Assembly (NCBI RefSeq): GCF_004764705.1
Contig: NZ_SHLX01000013.1
Coordinates: forward strand, 186,001 to 250,000
Source of the DNA: Paenibacillus cymbidii
Lineage (GTDB): Bacteria; Bacillota; Bacilli; Paenibacillales; NBRC-103111
Length of the DNA stretch: 64,000 nucleotides
Direction: 5' to 3'
Below, in pieces: positions 18,275 through 26,505 of this stretch (position 1 is its first letter; the number at the start of each line of letters is the position of its first letter). The position numbers and the translations under genes were made by a program. The notes beneath the pieces were generated by a model. The model did not search any database and was not told the DNA's origin. It worked only from the letters and a program-made list of their open reading frames with translations.

Positions 18275-19510
18275 TTAACTGCCGCAGCACTTCTTATACT
18301 TCTTCCCGCTGCCGCAAGGGCAAGGGTCATTGCGGCCTACTTTATTCGTATTTACGTGCGGCTGGGCTTTCACGCCGAACAATTGCCGCCCCCCGGTCAC
18401 GCGATTGCTCCCCTTCGACATCCGGCTCGATTGCGCGTCCAGCTTGGCCATCCTTCGTTCTTCGGCTTCAAGCTCGCTTCTCCACTCGGGCAGCAGCGGA
18501 TGCTCGGTATTCGAAATGACACAGAAGGCATACAACGATTTCGTAAGGTTCAAATACCCGTCGTCATAGCCTTCTTCCACCATCCGCAGAACGAGCGGAA
18601 AACCTTGCTCGGATCCAAGCTCGCATAGTGCGTCCGCCAGCTTGGTTGCGAATGTAAAATCTTCTTCGGCCGGCAGCAACGAAAGCAAGGCGGTTTCGGA
18701 TTCGGGGAGCTTGATTTTGCCGAACACATCGGAAGCAAAGAGACGGTAGTCCCTCTCGGAAGCAGGCGAATACCGCTCCGTCAACGCAGCAATAACGGAT
18801 GGCTTGCCAATACGAACCAGGGCCTCCACGGCCTTCGACGGAAGCAAGTCATCCTCGGATCCCAAAAATCCGCACAATAAAGGGACCGCGGCTTCCAGTT
18901 TCAATGCTCCTGCCAGTTGAGCGAAATAGATGGTTTCATAGCCCATCTCGTCATCCGGGTCATGAGCGTCAAGCTTGTGCAGCACACCTTCGGAGGCGAT
19001 GCATTGCCGGCGTGCCAGCTCGCGTACGAGTTCGTCTCCATAGAACGAATCGAACTCGTCGATATATTTTCCATAGCAGTCTTTGATAAAATGTTCAAAC
19101 TCATCCGCCAAACGGCCATCCTCAAGGCTTGCAATATGAATCCTGTCCTGTATACGCTTGTTCCACTCCCGCTCTTTTTCGATGAGCGTGGTGTAAGGTT
19201 CCAGCAACGGAAGGTCACTTCTGATAAGAATGTTAAACAAGTGAAATTTCGTGTTGCTATCCACAGCCGGCGAGCGGATTAATTCAACCAGTCCCTGGAC
19301 GGTTTCCTCGGTTTGGGGAAAACAGTACGCATGGAACAGGTGGACGGATCTTGCTTCCTTGGGCTGCAGCCTTAGCCTTTCCAGGACAAGCGGCATCAGG
19401 GTAACATCGTTCTCATATAGGAAGCTTTCCGCAAAAAAGCCAAGTGCCGCATTGCAAACAACCGATTCGGGGTGCAGGATAAAACCCTTTACATGCTCGC
19501 GAGTAAACAT
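18275..19510 (-). CDS. SEC-C motif protein with HEAT-like repeats
   Basis: 411 aa from ATG 19510 (AAGGAAAGG upstream); the frame is open to 19585 without a better site. The bulk is helical with HEAT-like periodicity (PLLCGFLGSEDDLLPSKAVE, then ALVRIGKPSVIAAL). It ends in a zinc-binding SEC-C motif, RNDPCPCGSGKKYKKCC (Cys-x-Cys-x8-Cys-Cys), as at the SecA C-terminus. Members of this group are poorly characterised; the SEC-C motif binds zinc and often contacts ribosomes or other partners. It is unlikely to belong functionally to the downstream RNA-repair cassette because hairpins separate them. Confidence 0.8.
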   Translation of the reverse strand: MFTREHVKGFILHPESVVCNAALGFFAESFLYENDVTLMPLVLERLRLQPKEARSVHLFHAYCFPQTEETVQGLVELIRSPAVDSNTKFHLFNILIRSDLPLLEPYTTLIEKEREWNKRIQDRIHIASLEDGRLADEFEHFIKDCYGKYIDEFDSFYGDELVRELARRQCIASEGVLHKLDAHDPDDEMGYETIYFAQLAGALKLEAAVPLLCGFLGSEDDLLPSKAVEALVRIGKPSVIAALTERYSPASERDYRLFASDVFGKIKLPESETALLSLLPAEEDFTFATKLADALCELGSEQGFPLVLRMVEEGYDDGYLNLTKSLYAFCVISNTEHPLLPEWRSELEAEERRMAKLDAQSSRMSKGSNRVTGGRQLFGVKAQPHVNTNKVGRNDPCPCGSGKKYKKCCGS

Positions 19511-19655
19511 CGTTATCGACCTTTCCTTATTTATCATTGCCATCCGGCAAAAATCCACATGAATACTATAGCATAGACATGGCAAATGAGCCTAAACTTT
19601 GGTAGTGTTCATAGTAAAGTATATTCAAGTCCGGAGGATGCGGGAGGATTCGAAC

Positions 19656-20327
19656 ATGGTCACAAATCGGGAAGACGCCGCGCCGCTTGCCGGCCTCGGC
19701 TTCCGCGCGCACCAGGGAGGCGCCGTGGTCGTCGGCCTCGCCGTCGGGGAGGGCGAACCTCGTGTCGTGCTCTCCACCTTGCTTGAAACCTGCACGGACG
19801 GCGACCGGCTTTCCTTCGAGCCCTACCGTGTCGCAGCCGAAATAGCCCGTCGCGATCCGCAAAGCGGCGCTTCGACCGAAGCGGCCGCCGCCGTAGCGGA
19901 GGGACGCAAGCGCCAGGACCGACTGGCAGCGCAGGCTTTGCAGAACATCATTCGTCAACTGGGGAAAACGAATCATACACCCGTCGTCGCGGCGCTGCTC
20001 GTCAATCGTGCCGGCTGGGTCACCGACCTCCTCGCGTACAGTCTTGCTTGGCCCGAGCATGTGCCTGTTGCGGAAGCCCTCGCCGTGCGCGACGCGCTTC
20101 GGTTTGCCTTTCGTCAATGCAATGTCGAGGTCGCCGAATTGGACGAGAAATCTCTTCCCGATCTCGCAGCGGAAACGCTCGGCATATCGGCGGCTGAGAT
20201 CGATGCGCGCCTGAAGGCGCTTGGCGCGGCCGTCGGGCGGCCCTGGCGCAAAGAGCAAAAGCTCGCCTGCCTGGCCGCATGGGTCGCGATGGCAGGGCGG
20301 CGTTTGACAATAGCCCGCTTGAAATGA
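19656..20327 (+). CDS. Uncharacterised protein, possible RNase H-like fold
   Basis: 223 aa from ATG 19656, 8 nt after GGGAGG; a longer frame from 19599 has no ribosome site. The protein begins AAPLAGLGFRAHQGGAVVVG and later has VVAALLVNRAGWVTDLLAYS, a pattern reminiscent of RNase H-like or DUF429-type proteins, and a C-terminal helix ending in EQKLACLAAWVAMAGRRL. I do not recognise a named family with certainty. It runs divergently from the SEC-C gene and 51 nt before a nucleotidyltransferase, perhaps sharing a promoter with it. Codon use is very GC-rich, like the core genes. Confidence 0.7.
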   Translation: MVTNREDAAPLAGLGFRAHQGGAVVVGLAVGEGEPRVVLSTLLETCTDGDRLSFEPYRVAAEIARRDPQSGASTEAAAAVAEGRKRQDRLAAQALQNIIRQLGKTNHTPVVAALLVNRAGWVTDLLAYSLAWPEHVPVAEALAVRDALRFAFRQCNVEVAELDEKSLPDLAAETLGISAAEIDARLKALGAAVGRPWRKEQKLACLAAWVAMAGRRLTIARLK

Positions 20328-20378
20328 TAACTTGGCGTAATACCCATTTCCATGGGTCATCTTGAAAGGGGGGCTTAT

Positions 20379-21170
20379 ATGTTGTTGCCCATCCACCAAC
20401 GTTTCCTGGATCAAGCAAAGGAAAAACTCCGTCAAGACCTGAGAGTTCGGGGTCTTCTTGCCGGCGGTTCTCTGGCGACAGGAACCATGGACGAGTACAG
20501 CGATTTGGACCTTATCATCGTATATGACGCCGCCTACCGGGAGCCGATCATGAATCAACGGCTCCTCATTGCGGAAGGACTGGGCAAACTGCTCTCCGGC
20601 TTCACAGGCGAACACGTTGGCGAGCCGCGTGTGGTGATTTGTTTATACGGGCCGGAGCCACTGCATGTCGATCTGAAGTTTGTTGCGCTGGAAGAGCTCG
20701 CCACACGAATGGAAGATCCGCTTATTTTATGGGAACGAGAACAAGCAATCAGCAAAATGCTGGAAAGCACCTCCCCTTCCTATCCATACCCCGATCGGCA
20801 ATGGATAGAAGACCGTTTCTGGGTCTGGATTCATTACGGCGCCACGAAGCTGGGAAGAGGAGAATGGTTTGAATTGATCAATCATCTTGCCTTTATTCGC
20901 AGTGCCGTATTGGGTCCGTTGTTTTCAATAGGCAACAGGCAGCTTCCAAGAGGCGTCAGAAAATTGGAGCAATCCGACGTCGAAGGATGGGAAGAACTGA
21001 AGGAAACAATCCCTCAATACAGCTTCGAGAGCTGCTGCCATGCGTTAAGAAGCACGATCCGCCTCTATCGGCGCTTGCGCCAACACTCCGATGTACTTGC
21101 TAAAGAGGAAGCGGAACACGCTGCAACCGCCTACCTGGAGAAGGTGTATGCAAGTACCAGGAGCACCTGA
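20379..21170 (+). CDS. Nucleotidyltransferase (Pol-beta/ANT-like)
   Basis: 263 aa from ATG 20379, preceded by AAAGGGGGG. The catalytic motif is LLAGGSLATGTMDEYSDLDL (Gly-Ser, then Asp-x-Asp, residues about 28-47), with a third Asp in HVDLKFV. The C-terminal half is helical like that of aminoglycoside adenylyltransferases. It would transfer a nucleotide to a small molecule or another target; the substrate is unknown and resistance cannot be asserted. An AGGAGCACC/GGTGCTCCT inverted repeat overlaps its 3' end (21165-21185) but lacks a T-run. Confidence 0.82.
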   Translation: MLLPIHQRFLDQAKEKLRQDLRVRGLLAGGSLATGTMDEYSDLDLIIVYDAAYREPIMNQRLLIAEGLGKLLSGFTGEHVGEPRVVICLYGPEPLHVDLKFVALEELATRMEDPLILWEREQAISKMLESTSPSYPYPDRQWIEDRFWVWIHYGATKLGRGEWFELINHLAFIRSAVLGPLFSIGNRQLPRGVRKLEQSDVEGWEELKETIPQYSFESCCHALRSTIRLYRRLRQHSDVLAKEEAEHAATAYLEKVYASTRST

Positions 21171-21333
21171 CACGGTGCTCCTGACTCACGGGTCGGCGGC
21201 TGCTCCTCGAACCCGCATAAAAAACACTCCTTTTGAGGCATGGCTGCGCCGGACCAAACGGCGTATACTTGCGATGTTCATATGGCTGCATGATTCGTTT
21301 GGCCTGGCTATTTCGATCATCGTGCCTCCTGCC

Positions 21334-24300
21334 CTACACAATCACTTTATTTGCCGCCGGCACCATCGCCGGAGGCATCTCGACCTTCAGCCGCCAGACG
21401 AAGCTCATCGGCTTGTTCCCTTCATGCTTCACATACTCCGCCTCGCCAAGAAACACATAAGGCGCCGTATAGTTATGCTCCTCTTTGTATTCCCTTACAA
21501 ACAAGACGACCCGCGTCCCCAACCGCCGATGATGGATATAACGCTGCGCCGTCGGGGAATCCTCGGCGGTCCGGCTCTGCGTCTGCCAATGAAACAGCCG
21601 TTCGTTGATCGCATAGTCTTCATACAACGTCGACGGCGAAAAATCCTTATCCGACTTGTTGAGCGTAATAAAGAAAATGTCGGTCTTCTTGTCCTCGAAA
21701 TATTTGACGCCTTCCCGGAAGCTGGGCGCTTTCTCTTCATTCCAATACCCGAAGGCGGCCAGGATCTGGTCCATCGAATAACGGCAATGAACCGCCAGCG
21801 GACAAACGTAAGGAAACGCATGCGGCTTGTCCACAAAGTCGAGATGAGCCAGCTTATACGTGAAAATAGCAATCACTTCCCGGCGGAATGCCGGATAAGC
21901 CAGCGTATCCCGCAAGGCTGCGATCACGCTCGCATACCCTTGTTTGCCCGGTTCGACGCGATAGAACGTGTAATACAACTGGCTCAGCATGAGCCGTTCC
22001 TCTTCCGATTCCGGAGGGTTCATCCCTCCCTCGAGAAAAGCGATCAGGTACCGAAGCTGCCTGCGGGAATCGAGATGAAGCAGCGCCGGCACTCGCTTCG
22101 CGACGAAATCGGCATGGTGCCATTCGCCATCTCCACGATTCTCCGCCACACCTGCCTCCATCAGCAGCCCGGTAAACGTCCGGTTCCCCGTCCTTCCGCC
22201 ATAGAACTCATACAAGCTCATCCCGTGGTAGCGCAGAAAACTATCGAGCGTAAGCTCCATCCCCGTATCGGCGGCAAAATATTTCAGCTTCTGAACCAAG
22301 CTCCTGCGGTTGGTAGCGGTTTGCTTCAGGTTGCGGAGAATATAGTCGCGAGCCTGCTTTTCCAACTGAATGAAGCTTCCCCGCGGCAAACTGGAGAAGC
22401 CTTGCTCCACGTAGTGCTGCACCGAATGTTTCGCATGTCCGATCAAGGCACGAAACTTCTCCTGGAAGTTGTACTCCTGATGCGCCTGCCCGATAAAATC
22501 CAGCACCGTCAGACACTCTTTGCCCTCCGCAAGCCGCAGGCCGCGCCCCAACTGCTGAAGGAACACCGTCAAACTTTCCGTCGGCCGCAGGAACAGAATC
22601 GTGTTCACCGCCGGAATGTCGACACCTTCGTTATACAGATCGACGACAAAAATCAGCTTGATCTCGCCATTCGTCAGGCGCACCTTGGCCTCGCGACGTT
22701 CTTCGTCGTTCGATTGTCCGTGCAGCGCAATAGCCGGGATGCCGGCTTCGTTGAACACCTTGGCCATATAGATCGCGTGGTCGACCCCAACGCAGAACCC
22801 GAGTCCTTTAACCTGCTCCATGTCGGTGACATACTTCTTCATGCTGTTCAGAATTTGCACGGCCCGAATCTTGTTGTTCGTGTATAGATGCTCGAGCTCC
22901 GCCAAATCGTAGCCGCGCCGCGACCATTTCACCTGCGTCAGATCGACCTGATCAGTCACGCCAAAATATTGAAACGGACAAAGCAGCTTCCGATCGATCG
23001 CGTCCGTCAGCCGAATTTCCGCGGCGATACGGTCGCCGAAATAGCCGAGCACGTCTTTGCCGTCCATCCGCTCCGGCGTCGCCGTAAGCCCCAGCATGAC
23101 CTGCGGCTTGTAATACTCCAGCAGCTTCCGGTAAGAGGGCGCCGCGGCATGATGAAACTCGTCCACGACAATATAATCGTAGAACGTCGGCGTCGTGTGG
23201 TCCGTCAGTCGCATGGAATTGAAGCTCTGGATGCTGATGAACAGATGATTCAGCCCTTGTGCCTGCTCCCCGCCGACATGCAGCTCGCCATAATTCAAAT
23301 CCTTCAGAATATAGCGAAACGTATCCCGGCTCTGGCGAAGGATTTCCTCCCTGTGCGCAACGAACAGCAGATTGGCCTGGACGCGCCGCTCCGCGAACCG
23401 TTTGTAATCGAACGCCGAAACGACCGTTTTGCCGACGCCGGTTGCCGCCACGATCAGATTGTACATGCGCCCATACAACGTGCGCTCGGCGTCCAGCTTC
23501 TCCAGAATCTCCTTCTGGTAGTCGTAGGGCGTAATCTCGAATGGAAAATAAAGCGTGCCCTGTTCGCCGGCCTTGGGCTTGCGAAGCGCCCGCTGCAGAA
23601 GTTGTTCCTGCTCCGGATCGGAACCGACGAAGGGACGAAACTCGCGATCGTTCCAATAGCTTTCGAACGTCGCTTCGATTTTCTTCAGCACGTCGTAAGA
23701 GTCCTTCTCCGTCACCTTAAGATTCCATTCCAGCCCGCTGGTGAGCGCGGAATTGGACAGATTGGAGGACCCGACATAGGCGGTCGTAAATCCGGTGTCG
23801 CGTTCGAACACATACGCTTTGGCGTGCAGCCGGGTGCGGTCCGTATCATAGGAAATCTTGATCTCCGTGTTGGGCAGCTTGCCCAGTTCGATAATAGCCT
23901 TGTAGTCGGTTGCTTCCATATACGTCGTGGTGATGATCCGGAGCCGGCCGCCGTTCTTCGTGAACATTTCCAACTGCTCCATGAGAATTCGAATCCCGCT
24001 CCACTTGATGAAGGAAACAAGCAAATTGATACGGTCGGCGGTCACGATTTCGCATTGGAGCTCGTGCAGCATATTCGGCTCGGCATGAGAGCCAGTGAAC
24101 AAGGAACTTTGCGACAACGGCGTCGTCGGACGGACGATAGCCGCGTCTTTGAACGAACGAATATGATTGAGCTTGGCGTAAATATACGTCAACACTTCGC
24201 CCCGCTCGTCCAGTTGAAGCAATCGGCACTCTTCCGGGCCGAGACTGTCCTTCAGCGTCGCAATCATCGCATTGCAGGCCTGGATCTGCTTCAGAATGAG

Positions 24301-24498
24301 CTCGTCGTCATTGCTCGTTTGCTCCCGCACCAATTTTAAGGCTCTGCGTGTCACCAGACCGATGTAATTGGCCAGCAGCTTGCGCGCCTCTTCCAGATCC
24401 AGCTTCTCCTTGCCAATCTCGAACCGCGAGGCGTCCACCTCGGCCAACTGCTGCGATGTCAATCGGTTGATGACTTGTTCGTAGAGCCCTTGCTTCAT
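21334..24498 (-). CDS. PLD-domain DEAD/DEAH helicase with DUF3427
   Basis: 1054 aa. The N-terminal region has a phospholipase D-type domain with the motif RLHAKAYVF (HxK) and YVGSSNLSNSAL (residues about 222-255). The helicase follows: Walker A AATGVGKTVV (about 352), DEFHHAA (about 442), GLTATPERMDG (about 465), and motif VI QQLGRGLRLAEGK (about 646). The C-terminal third matches DUF3427-type regions. Such fusions are widespread in defence and mobile regions and may process or cleave DNA. It lies 26 nt downstream of an HNH nuclease gene, so the two are probably one module. Start ATG 24498 has AAAGGAA upstream. Confidence 0.85.
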   Translation of the reverse strand: MKQGLYEQVINRLTSQQLAEVDASRFEIGKEKLDLEEARKLLANYIGLVTRRALKLVREQTSNDDELILKQIQACNAMIATLKDSLGPEECRLLQLDERGEVLTYIYAKLNHIRSFKDAAIVRPTTPLSQSSLFTGSHAEPNMLHELQCEIVTADRINLLVSFIKWSGIRILMEQLEMFTKNGGRLRIITTTYMEATDYKAIIELGKLPNTEIKISYDTDRTRLHAKAYVFERDTGFTTAYVGSSNLSNSALTSGLEWNLKVTEKDSYDVLKKIEATFESYWNDREFRPFVGSDPEQEQLLQRALRKPKAGEQGTLYFPFEITPYDYQKEILEKLDAERTLYGRMYNLIVAATGVGKTVVSAFDYKRFAERRVQANLLFVAHREEILRQSRDTFRYILKDLNYGELHVGGEQAQGLNHLFISIQSFNSMRLTDHTTPTFYDYIVVDEFHHAAAPSYRKLLEYYKPQVMLGLTATPERMDGKDVLGYFGDRIAAEIRLTDAIDRKLLCPFQYFGVTDQVDLTQVKWSRRGYDLAELEHLYTNNKIRAVQILNSMKKYVTDMEQVKGLGFCVGVDHAIYMAKVFNEAGIPAIALHGQSNDEERREAKVRLTNGEIKLIFVVDLYNEGVDIPAVNTILFLRPTESLTVFLQQLGRGLRLAEGKECLTVLDFIGQAHQEYNFQEKFRALIGHAKHSVQHYVEQGFSSLPRGSFIQLEKQARDYILRNLKQTATNRRSLVQKLKYFAADTGMELTLDSFLRYHGMSLYEFYGGRTGNRTFTGLLMEAGVAENRGDGEWHHADFVAKRVPALLHLDSRRQLRYLIAFLEGGMNPPESEEERLMLSQLYYTFYRVEPGKQGYASVIAALRDTLAYPAFRREVIAIFTYKLAHLDFVDKPHAFPYVCPLAVHCRYSMDQILAAFGYWNEEKAPSFREGVKYFEDKKTDIFFITLNKSDKDFSPSTLYEDYAINERLFHWQTQSRTAEDSPTAQRYIHHRRLGTRVVLFVREYKEEHNYTAPYVFLGEAEYVKHEGNKPMSFVWRLKVEMPPAMVPAANKVIV

Positions 24499-24524
24499 GG
24501 GGATCGTTCCTTTCCCGGACGAAC

Positions 24525-25403
24525 TCAGGATCCTTCGCCCACTCGATAACGTGCCGGTCCGCGGAACACTTCCCGGACGTGCCAGATGATATAGCTTTCA
24601 TTCGGTTGGTACAATGGCCGGATCGGGGAACGGACCGTTCGTCCGTGATACCGCATCAGCCATTCGTCAAAACCACGCGTCCCGTGCGCCTCTTCCGCAA
24701 CAAGCATTTTCCTGTCGGGCGTGATCGTGAACACGCCGCGATCGAACAGCTTGTGGTGCAAGGAGCATAAGGCGACGCCGTTCTCCTCCACGTCGGGGCC
24801 GCCGGCTTGGTGCCACTGAATATGGGCGGCATCGACCGCAATCAGTTGATGGCCGAGTCGGACGTTAAACCCGCAGATCGCGCAGCTGAATTCGTAAGCC
24901 CGCAATATTTTGTTGCGGAATTCGGGATCTCTTCTCCGTTTGACCACCGGCGACAGGCGCAGCCCCACTTCCTCGAGCAGATCCGCATGCATCGTCTCCG
25001 GAAAATGATCGTTCAACAGCTGCTCGGCGACCTCTTGCACAAGCTTCTCATTGCCGCGGAGCAGGTGCAGGACCTCTTCGCTGAACCCGCCGACCACCTG
25101 ATCGGTGACGAGCTGCTTATCGCTGAACCGCATCTTGTCGATCGAGACGCTCAAATGCCAGATACCATCAGTCGTTAGCCGGACGAACGGTTCCTCCGGA
25201 TGATACGACGTTCGTGCCGGGCCGAACTCCCTCAGCAGCTGCTTCAGCTTCAAGCGAATGTCTTCATAGGGCAGCAAGGTCACATCGTCCTGCAGCTTGC
25301 TCAGGGCAAGCAAAAGCAGCAACGGCTTATGCGGCGCCCGCTGCCCGTTCTTCTTCCATATCGACAGCGTCGCAACCTTCCGCTTCAGTTCCTCGGCATT
25401 CAT
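24525..25403 (-). CDS. HNH endonuclease with sulfur-binding-like domain (type IV restriction)
   Basis: 292 aa from ATG 25403 (GAGGG upstream); ATG 25409 and an upstream codon are alternatives. The N-terminal half has the signature of the sulfur-binding domain of phosphorothioate-dependent nucleases: APHKPLLLLLALSKL, LLREFGPARTSYHPEEPF and TDGIWHL. The C-terminal HNH domain is CAICGFNVRL, DAAHIQWHQAG, then CSLHHKLFDRGVF. Family members (ScoMcrA-like) cut phosphorothioate-modified DNA. The usual YPF of the domain reads EPF here, so sulfur recognition needs testing. No dnd or ssp genes are in the window, which suits a restriction system aimed at incoming modified DNA. Confidence 0.82.
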   Translation of the reverse strand: MNAEELKRKVATLSIWKKNGQRAPHKPLLLLLALSKLQDDVTLLPYEDIRLKLKQLLREFGPARTSYHPEEPFVRLTTDGIWHLSVSIDKMRFSDKQLVTDQVVGGFSEEVLHLLRGNEKLVQEVAEQLLNDHFPETMHADLLEEVGLRLSPVVKRRRDPEFRNKILRAYEFSCAICGFNVRLGHQLIAVDAAHIQWHQAGGPDVEENGVALCSLHHKLFDRGVFTITPDRKMLVAEEAHGTRGFDEWLMRYHGRTVRSPIRPLYQPNESYIIWHVREVFRGPARYRVGEGS

Positions 25404-25498
25404 CGGCATTCCCTCTACAAATTCCGGCATTATTTTACAGCGTGTATGGGTAAGTATTCGTCACCGGGGTGGGGAGTTCCTCCAATTGATCGGGCATC

Positions 25499-25527
25499 AA
25501 AAAACCGACCTTGTGAGGAGATCGGTT
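25499..25527 (-). terminator. Terminator after the XRE regulator
   Basis: On the minus strand AACCGA and TCGGTT pair and are followed by TTTTTT. It lies 10 nt past the XRE stop codon. Confidence 0.65.
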
Positions 25528-25536
25528 ATCAAGATC

Positions 25537-25899
25537 CTATTTCAATTTTTGCTCGAACGTCTCCAACATATCTTTCGCAATGCGATGCACAAGCTTGATC
25601 TCTTCCGGATCGCGCCCTTTCAGATAACTGACGTGAATCGCCAAAGTCCCGGTAATCCCAAGCTTCTCCTGATGAATATCCATCCCGGAAAATCGAAAAA
25701 ACTGCTCCGAATCCACATCAAGTGCAACCATGATTTTCTCCAAAGTATTTAACGAAACGTTGCGTTTGCCGCGTTCGATATCCCCGATGTAGGAAAACTT
25801 CGTACCCGCCAATTCCCCCAACTGGGCCTGCGTTAGTCCTCTCATTTTACGGATGGATCGAATTCGATCCCCGATCATGATTTTCAAATCCGGCATCAT
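25537..25899 (-). CDS. XRE-family transcriptional regulator
   Basis: 120 aa. The N-terminal helix-turn-helix is IGDRIRSIRKMRGLTQAQLG and GTKFSYIGDIERGKRNVSL (residues about 9-50), the classic Cro/C1 or SinR-like fold, with a helical C-terminal tail perhaps for dimerisation. GAGGGG stands upstream of the double ATG at 25899. It is divergent from the small hypothetical gene at 26044, and the AT-rich intergenic region contains the ACTTATAAGT palindrome near 25980, a likely operator. It may control the neighbouring island genes; nothing proves which. Confidence 0.88.
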   Translation of the reverse strand: MMPDLKIMIGDRIRSIRKMRGLTQAQLGELAGTKFSYIGDIERGKRNVSLNTLEKIMVALDVDSEQFFRFSGMDIHQEKLGITGTLAIHVSYLKGRDPEEIKLVHRIAKDMLETFEQKLK

Positions 25900-26043
25900 C
25901 TACACCCCTCAGTATTTATAGCGTATAGATATCAGCAGAAAGATAAATCCCCTTACTTCTTTCATTATTTGAATATATAACTTATAAGTGTTATTATTGG
26001 AGAAATAATTGTAAAATATACACTTGTGGGGTGCAATTCGCCA

Positions 26044-26451
26044 ATGACTTCGATCGAGAATATTCATGACATCATCCTTTCCGACGAATACGACGATCAT
26101 CACTGGTTTCAATTCGAAAAGGTCTATTTACTTCCCGATCGGCATGTGATAGTACTGAAAAAAGAAAAGAAGCCTTTCGGCTTCCGGATTGTGAACAAAC
26201 ATTATTTTCAACCACTTAATGAACGAGAAACCTCCAAGTTGCAGCAGCTTTACCCTGATACTTTTGCGGGCCTACAAAAGCCCGCCGCGGCTAACCCTGC
26301 ACCATTATTTATATATGCCATATGTTACAATATCATTGAAACGAACGGGATCGTCCGAGCCCAGATCTCGTTTTCTACTAGAAGTGAGCCGATAGATGCT
26401 TCGGGTTCTCTGTTGCAATGTGACGCACGATACGTGCGTGTGTTAGGGTGA
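26044..26451 (+). CDS. Hypothetical protein
   Basis: 135 aa from ATG 26044; a GTG at 26026 is an in-frame alternative overlapping the GTGGGG ribosome-like stretch. The first 75 residues look like a real soluble protein (DEYDDHHWFQFEKVYLLPDR, then KPFGFRIVNKHYFQPL). The end (SGSLLQCDARYVRVLG) is unlike the start and may be readthrough into island-edge DNA. No family is recognised. The AT-rich upstream region has promoter-like sequence (TTATTATTGG and TAAAAT). Confidence 0.45.
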   Translation: MTSIENIHDIILSDEYDDHHWFQFEKVYLLPDRHVIVLKKEKKPFGFRIVNKHYFQPLNERETSKLQQLYPDTFAGLQKPAAANPAPLFIYAICYNIIETNGIVRAQISFSTRSEPIDASGSLLQCDARYVRVLG

Positions 26452-26505
26452 CATTTCACCAGAGGCTGATGATAAGTTTGAGTTGTTTTGGGTTCTCCAT
26501 ATTCT

